64,000 nt of DNA from Adhaeribacter soli (GTDB lineage Bacteria > Bacteroidota > Bacteroidia > Cytophagales > Hymenobacteraceae). The stretch's first letter is position 1. Each line of letters begins with the position of its first letter. The notes under the pieces were generated by a model. It had not been told where the DNA came from, ran no database searches, and saw only the letters and a program-made list of their open reading frames with translations. Below are positions 59,463-64,000 of this stretch, piece after piece. The translations under genes and the position numbers were made by a program. The stretch covers positions 105,113 through 169,112 of the forward strand of contig NZ_VTWT01000012.1 in assembly GCF_008727925.1 (NCBI RefSeq), written 5' to 3'.

Positions 59463-59581
59463 CTGCCTTAAAAAGCCTGCAAAACCAACTTTAATAAATT
59501 GTATCCGTTTCAAAACATATAAAAAACACTATTCATCCGGAAGTTAAAACCGGGATCCATTTTTAAACAAACTGAACCATT

Positions 59582-59869
59582 ATGAGCAAGGGAAAAGACA
59601 AAACCGAAGAAATTGCCGATGTAATTGCCGATGCTGTGGGCGAAGCGGCTCGTAAAGGCACTAAAAAAGTGGTAAAAACGATAGAGGAAAAGGCGGAAAA
59701 ACTGGTTGAAAAAGTTGTGCCGGGCGTTGGCGACACGGGCAAAAAGACAACCACAAAAGCCAGTTCAAAATCGACTTCCGGCACCAAGGCTTCGGCTAAA
59801 AAAGAAACGTCCGGCAAAAAAGAAACGGCTAAGAAAGATTCCGGAAAAAGCAAAAAGGACGATAAATAA
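59582..59869 (+). CDS. Small lysine-rich protein with N-terminal helix and basic tail
   Basis: 95 residues. Residues about 5-48 form an amphipathic helix of mixed charge (EIADVIADAVGEAARKGTKK, KTIEEKAEKLVEKVVPG). From about 52 on the protein is a K/S/T/A/G tail with a few acids (KASSKSTSGTKASAKKETS...KSKKDDK). The layout (V/K-rich helix, then KSTA tail) repeats that of the preceding gene in shorter form, suggesting a related DNA- or RNA-binding role. It has its own terminator on both sides. No known family name can be given with confidence. Confidence 0.75.
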   Translation: MSKGKDKTEEIADVIADAVGEAARKGTKKVVKTIEEKAEKLVEKVVPGVGDTGKKTTTKASSKSTSGTKASAKKETSGKKETAKKDSGKSKKDDK

Positions 59870-59901
59870 GCTTAGATCCGCCTTTACTTCCCCCATTACC
59901 C

Positions 59902-59927
59902 AACCGGCCCCCAAGCCGGTTTTTTTG
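59902..59927 (+). terminator. Terminator after the small lysine-rich gene
   Basis: AACCGGC (59902-59908) pairs with GCCGGTT (59915-59921), followed by T6. Confidence 0.8.
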
Positions 59928-60018
59928 TTTAAAGTGTACCGTTTTTCACTTCGGCTTCCTATTCGCAAACAGAATAAATTTTACCAGGTTTTCTCGTTTA
60001 AAGTGTACCATTTTTCAC
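59927..60018 (+). repeat. 23-bp direct repeat, two copies 69 bp apart
   Basis: 59927-59949 (begins GTTTAAAGTGTACC) recurs at 59996-60018 with one substitution. The first copy starts in the T-run of the preceding terminator. The rest of the 60019-60211 gap shows no feature. Confidence 0.75.
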
Positions 60019-60211
60019 CGGCTCCGGCAAATCAGCACGTTCATTAGAAGACGGGTACCGTTCATTTTCGTGCAATTAAATTCCTTCAAATTAGCTCCAA
60101 AGCTTTAAAACAGCTTTTCCAGTGGCTGGCAGGTTGCTTGCCATGCTCCATTGTTATATTGTCAGCACAAAATAGTATCTTGCAATAATTTCAACCTAAA
60201 ACTCCCTGATT

Positions 60212-62302
60212 ATGAACGCACCCCATACACGCATCCCTTTTCGGAGGGGCATAACTTTACTGCTTGCGCTGGTCATTTCGCTTAGTGCAACTGCCAAAGA
60301 GAAACCAAAAAAATCCGGGAACCCGCTGCTTTATGGTTTTAACCAGGTAGTAGATTATAAAAACGCTACCAAAACCGATGTAAAAACTGCTGCCGAAGCC
60401 GTAATTGCCGAAACCAAAACTTCGCTGGCAAAAATCTACAAGGTTAAGCCAAAGAAACGCACCTTCGAAAATACCATGCTGCCGCTCGATAACCTGTACG
60501 ACCGCTGCGGTCAGGTTTTGGGGGCTATTGAGATTCTTGCCAACGCCAGCCCCGATTCTGCCATCCGCAACCAGACCCAGAAAAGCATGGCGCAGATAAG
60601 CAAATTCGGCAACGAGCTAAGCCTGGACGAAAAGCTTTACCAGGCCGTAAAAGATTATTCTAAAACCAAGGAAGCCCAGGCTTTAACGGGTTCCCGCAAA
60701 AAATACCTGTCCGAAACCATTTCCAATTTTGAACGCAACGGTTTTGCCCTGAGCCCGGAAAAACGCAAAGAACTGCAAAAAATTAACGACCGCATTTCCG
60801 ACCTGAGCCTGGCTTTTAACACCAACATCGCCGAATACAAAGACCACCTGCTGGTGAGCGAAGCTGCAATGAAAGGCGTACCGGAAGATTTTAAAAAGAG
60901 CCTCAAAAAGGAAAGCGACAAGTACATCATCGACCTGAACGGCCCGGCTTACAGCACGTTTATGAAATACGCCGAATCGGATGAAGCACGCAAGCAACTG
61001 TTCGTAAAATTCTACAACCGCGCCGCCGATAAGAACCTGGATGTACTGAAAGCCCTGTTAGCGGAACGTCAGAAAATGGCGCAATTGCTGGGCTTTAAAA
61101 CGTATGCTGCTTACGCAACCAGCAACCGTATGGCCAAAAACCCGGAAACCGTATGGGATTTCGAAACCAAACTGGTAAGCAAGGTAAAACAGAAAACCGA
61201 GCAGGATGTAGCCGAATTATTAGCCGTAAAACGTGCCTACCTGAAAAACCCGAATGTGCAGGAGCTGAACTCCTGGGAAGCATCTTTCTACAACAACATT
61301 TTAATGAAAGACAAATACCAGCTCGATGCCGAAAAACTGAAAGAATACTTCGAACTGAATAACATAATAGACGGCCTTTTCCAGACTACCCAGCATTTGT
61401 TCGGTTTAAAATTCAACGAAGTGAAAGATCCATCGGTTTGGCACCAGGATGCCCGCATGTTCGAAGTGAACCGCGATGGCAAACTGATCGGCCGTTTCTA
61501 CATGGATCTGCACCCGCGCGAAGACAAATTCACCCATGCGGCCTGCTTCCCGGTAGTAAGCGGCAAAAGCACGCCGCAAGGTTACCAGATCCCAACGGCT
61601 GTTTTATTGTGTAACTTTAATGCACCAACCCCGGGCAAGCCCGCCTTAATGAGCCATAATCAGGTAGAAGTTTTCTTCCACGAATTCGGCCACGTAATGC
61701 ATATCATGCTTACCCAGGCCGAACTTTCTTCGCAAAGCGCCAACGGTATAAAACTCGATTTCATAGAAGCGCCTTCGCAGATCATGGAGAACTGGGCCTG
61801 GAATTACGACGCCCTGAAACTGTTTGCCAGGCATTATAAAACCGGCGAAGTATTGCCAAAAGAATTGCACAACAAAATGCTGGCCTCCCGCAACGTAGGT
61901 TCCGGCATTGCCGCTTCTGCCCAGATCTTCTACGGCACCCTGGACATGACCCTGCACGATAAATTCGACCCGAACGGCACCGAAACCACCACCGATGCCG
62001 TGAAACGCGTACAGAACAAGATCATGCCTTATCCTTTTTTAGACGGAACCAACATGCACGCCGCTTTCGGCCACCTGAACGGCTACGGCGCGAGCTACTA
62101 CGGTTACCTCTGGAGCAAGGTGTACGCGGCGGACATGTTCTCGGTATTTGAGAAAAACGGCGTAATGGACCAGAAAACCGGCTTCCGCTTCCGCGACCTA
62201 ATCTTAAGCAAAGGCAGCACCGAAGAGGAATTTGAACTGGTAAAACAGTTCCTGAACCGCGAACCAAACCAGGAAGCTTTCTTTAGATCCCTGGGCCTGT
62301 AA
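60212..62302 (+). CDS. M3 family zinc metallopeptidase (oligopeptidase A / peptidyl-dipeptidase type)
   Basis: 696 residues. A signal peptide at about 1-29 (LLALVISLSATA) indicates a periplasmic or secreted location, as with Dcp-like enzymes of Bacteroidota. The catalytic motif FFHEFGHVMHIML has His490, Glu491 and His494; the third ligand Glu lies in FIEAPSQIMENWAW about 25 residues later, exactly the M3 spacing. C-terminal family blocks are HAAFGHLNGYGASYYGYLWSKVYAADMF and FRDLILSKGSTEEE. It degrades short peptides, removing C-terminal dipeptides or cutting oligopeptides; which one is not clear. A terminator follows. Confidence 0.95.
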   Translation: MNAPHTRIPFRRGITLLLALVISLSATAKEKPKKSGNPLLYGFNQVVDYKNATKTDVKTAAEAVIAETKTSLAKIYKVKPKKRTFENTMLPLDNLYDRCGQVLGAIEILANASPDSAIRNQTQKSMAQISKFGNELSLDEKLYQAVKDYSKTKEAQALTGSRKKYLSETISNFERNGFALSPEKRKELQKINDRISDLSLAFNTNIAEYKDHLLVSEAAMKGVPEDFKKSLKKESDKYIIDLNGPAYSTFMKYAESDEARKQLFVKFYNRAADKNLDVLKALLAERQKMAQLLGFKTYAAYATSNRMAKNPETVWDFETKLVSKVKQKTEQDVAELLAVKRAYLKNPNVQELNSWEASFYNNILMKDKYQLDAEKLKEYFELNNIIDGLFQTTQHLFGLKFNEVKDPSVWHQDARMFEVNRDGKLIGRFYMDLHPREDKFTHAACFPVVSGKSTPQGYQIPTAVLLCNFNAPTPGKPALMSHNQVEVFFHEFGHVMHIMLTQAELSSQSANGIKLDFIEAPSQIMENWAWNYDALKLFARHYKTGEVLPKELHNKMLASRNVGSGIAASAQIFYGTLDMTLHDKFDPNGTETTTDAVKRVQNKIMPYPFLDGTNMHAAFGHLNGYGASYYGYLWSKVYAADMFSVFEKNGVMDQKTGFRFRDLILSKGSTEEEFELVKQFLNREPNQEAFFRSLGL

Positions 62303-62331
62303 AAACAGTACCTTTCTGCGCTTGAAAACTG

Positions 62332-62364
62332 AAAAGCCCTGCCGGATTGGCGGGGCTTCTTTTA
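62332..62364 (+). terminator. Terminator after the M3 peptidase gene
   Basis: AAGCCCTGCC (62334-62343) pairs with GGCGGGGCTT (62349-62358) with one G-T pair, followed by CTTTTATG. It begins about 30 bp after the stop. Confidence 0.8.
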
Positions 62365-62523
62365 TGCTCGAAACTGTTTTGCAGACGTTAAGCGCCGCAA
62401 TTCCTGTTCCCTTACCACCACTCTTAACCCCACAGATTTGCTGGTGAATAACATTGCAAATTCAAACCTTGTTCTTAATTTTACCCGGGGATTTCTTATT
62501 GTAACTTTTTACCTGCCGGATCT

Positions 62524-64000
62524 GTGAAGAAACTTTACGTATTTCTGCTTTCCTTTTTATTTATTTTTTACGCCAATGCCCAATGCCCGGTAGCCAATAG
62601 CTGCACGCCCGGCACTGCTCCGGCCGGCAATCATATCTTTGGCATGGGAATCCTTAGCGTAACGATCGGCAGCGGACCAAACGGTTTCAGCAATACAACC
62701 GGCGGCGTTACCGATGGCTACCAGGATTATTCCTGCACCAAAAAGGCTACAGTTTCCGAGGGAGTTCCTACTGCTATTTCCATTACAACGAATCCGAATG
62801 TAAATGAAAATGTACGGGTATGGGTGGATCTGAACAACAACGGTACTTTCGAAGTGGCTACGGAGTTACTGTTTTCTTCCAATAATGCGATAAACCATAA
62901 TGGCACGTTCACCATTCCAGTCTCGGCTTCGGTGGTAAAAAACCAGGTGCTGCGGATGCGGATTTCTGCCGATAATTTTTCTTCTCCGGTTCCTACCCCC
63001 TGCTCCACTCCGGTTTATTCCCAGGTAGAAGATTACGGCATAACGGTACAATCCAACACGAATAAACCAACGGTAAATTTTTCGGTAAATAACCCGATTA
63101 CCTGCTCGCCAACCGTGCAATTCCAGAGCTTGATTCAGAATGGGGCTACTTCTTATTTCTGGGAATTCGGCGATAATACGACCTCCACGGCTGCCAATCC
63201 TTCGCATACTTACGGGACTACCGGTACTTACACCGTGAAGCTGAAAGCCTGCAATGCAGCCGGTTGTGATTCGCTGACGAAAACCAACTATGTAACTTAT
63301 CACACCAATGTACCGGTTGCGACTTCCTGTACGCCAATTACCACAAATCACTGCTGCGGCTACGGCATTACCAAAGTTACTTTTCATACGTTAGTGAATG
63401 CTTCGGCCAACGGGAGTGCGGGTTATGAAGATTTTACCTGTTCCAAGTCGGTAACGGTACAGGCCGGGCAGAACTATAACCTTTCTTTGGAGACAAGCAC
63501 TGCGAACAATCAGGATACCTGGGCTTATATTGATTTTAATAATGACGGTACTTTCAGCAACAGCGAATTGGTTTTCACGAAACTTAATGCGAAGAACCCA
63601 TCCGGCAATATCTTTATTCAGGCAGGGGCACTACAAAATGTACCCTTAAGGTTTCGCATAATTTCTGATGAACAGGGAGCTGCCACAGGCCCCTGTTCTA
63701 ACCGGACCAGCGGCCAGGTTGAAGATTATTCGCTTACAGTTATTGCTCCGCTTCAAAAACCCGTTCCATACTTTTCTTCAAATCACGTTGGTTTCTGCGA
63801 TACCCTGGTCCAGTTCACAGACTCCAGTTTGTTTGCCCCCTCATCCTACACCTGGGATTTTGGTGATGGTTCTCCCAGATCGCATCTGCAAAACCCATTG
63901 CATAACTACGCTGCCTCCGGTGTTTACACAGTGAAACTAACCACTTGCAACAGTTTAGGCTGCGACTCTATTACCAAGACCAACCTGATAGCTATAAATA
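62524..64000 (+). CDS. Secreted GEVED/PKD repeat protein, C-terminus beyond the right edge
   Basis: At least 492 codons from a GTG start. Signal peptide at 1-19 (KKLYVFLLSFLFIFYANA then Q). Two GEVED-type domains (VWVDLNNNGTFE ... QVEDYGITV, about 60-175; YIDFNNDGTFSNSEL ... QVEDYSLTV, about 300-415) alternate with two PKD domains (SYFWEFGDNTTSTAANPSHTYGTTG at about 215 and SYTWDFGDGSPRSHLQNPLHNY at about 440). Conserved cysteine pairs open each unit (SCTPGTAP, SCTPITTNHCCGYG). Such proteins usually end in a T9SS sorting domain, which here would be outside the window. It is probably a surface adhesin or an enzyme carrier; no catalytic motif is seen so far. Confidence 0.88.
   Translation, partial: MKKLYVFLLSFLFIFYANAQCPVANSCTPGTAPAGNHIFGMGILSVTIGSGPNGFSNTTGGVTDGYQDYSCTKKATVSEGVPTAISITTNPNVNENVRVWVDLNNNGTFEVATELLFSSNNAINHNGTFTIPVSASVVKNQVLRMRISADNFSSPVPTPCSTPVYSQVEDYGITVQSNTNKPTVNFSVNNPITCSPTVQFQSLIQNGATSYFWEFGDNTTSTAANPSHTYGTTGTYTVKLKACNAAGCDSLTKTNYVTYHTNVPVATSCTPITTNHCCGYGITKVTFHTLVNASANGSAGYEDFTCSKSVTVQAGQNYNLSLETSTANNQDTWAYIDFNNDGTFSNSELVFTKLNAKNPSGNIFIQAGALQNVPLRFRIISDEQGAATGPCSNRTSGQVEDYSLTVIAPLQKPVPYFSSNHVGFCDTLVQFTDSSLFAPSSYTWDFGDGSPRSHLQNPLHNYAASGVYTVKLTTCNSLGCDSITKTNLIAIN

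Overview
The window looks like chromosomal DNA of a Bacteroidota bacterium, most likely order Cytophagales and perhaps family Hymenobacteraceae. The evidence is: type IX secretion C-terminal domains (YPNP...GIY(L/F)L pattern) on three secreted proteins; promoters with the Bacteroidota -7 box TAnnTTTG; a MurF-alanine racemase fusion; DUF6089-, DUF4834-, DUF4230- and DUF5686-like proteins; and the gene order DUF6089-uppS-bamA-ompH-ompH. The genus is inference. No rRNA, tRNA, CRISPR array, prophage or complete insertion sequence was recognised.

Layout. 1-9370 (minus strand) is an outer-membrane biogenesis block: CBS protein, small BamA-like protein, NAD kinase, two DUF6089-like proteins, UppS, BamA and two Skp/OmpH chaperones, the last running off the left edge. 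9467-12717 (minus) holds housekeeping genes (alpha/beta hydrolase, glutamine amidotransferase, beta-barrel, CvpA, YqeY). 13022-19766 (plus) carries pdxJ, the selenouridine pair mnmH-selD, an esterase, an RsmI-like methylase and an aminotransferase. 20140-22533 (minus) is feoAB. 22987-28224 is a 1745-residue secreted mosaic protein. 28350-34051 (minus) has murF-alr, an AT-rich M43 metalloprotease and a cupredoxin. 34585-42887 has a RarD-like transporter, a DUF5686 protein, a histidine kinase and a carB that ends where the allosteric domain would begin. 43232-48833 (minus) is a heavy-metal RND operon whose pump is fused to a TolC-like protein. 49177-54444 (plus) has a DUF559 endonuclease, a FkbM methyltransferase, DUF4834, a YfhO-like protein and an ACC deaminase-like enzyme. 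54606-64000 ends with a GT-C-like membrane protein, DUF4230, RecX, a DsbA-like protein, two lysine-rich histone-H1-like proteins, an M3 peptidase and a GEVED/PKD secreted protein cut by the right edge.

The most unusual feature is intergenic. At least ten inverted-repeat pairs of several sequence families lie between genes, and in several families each arm is itself a hairpin, a REP-doublet-like layout. One family (CCCCACCCC tail plus a CCTCCCCT/AGGGGAGG hairpin) occurs as three inverted pairs. One pair encloses a DUF559 PD-(D/E)XK endonuclease gene. The other two lack it and act as gene-end material: one supplies the pdxJ stop codon, the other supplies the carB and czcB-like terminators. This suggests a repeat/endonuclease relationship analogous to REP/RAYT, but with a different enzyme. 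A second candidate is the internal signal-peptide-like segment at the pump/TolC junction, which may mark a processed polyprotein.
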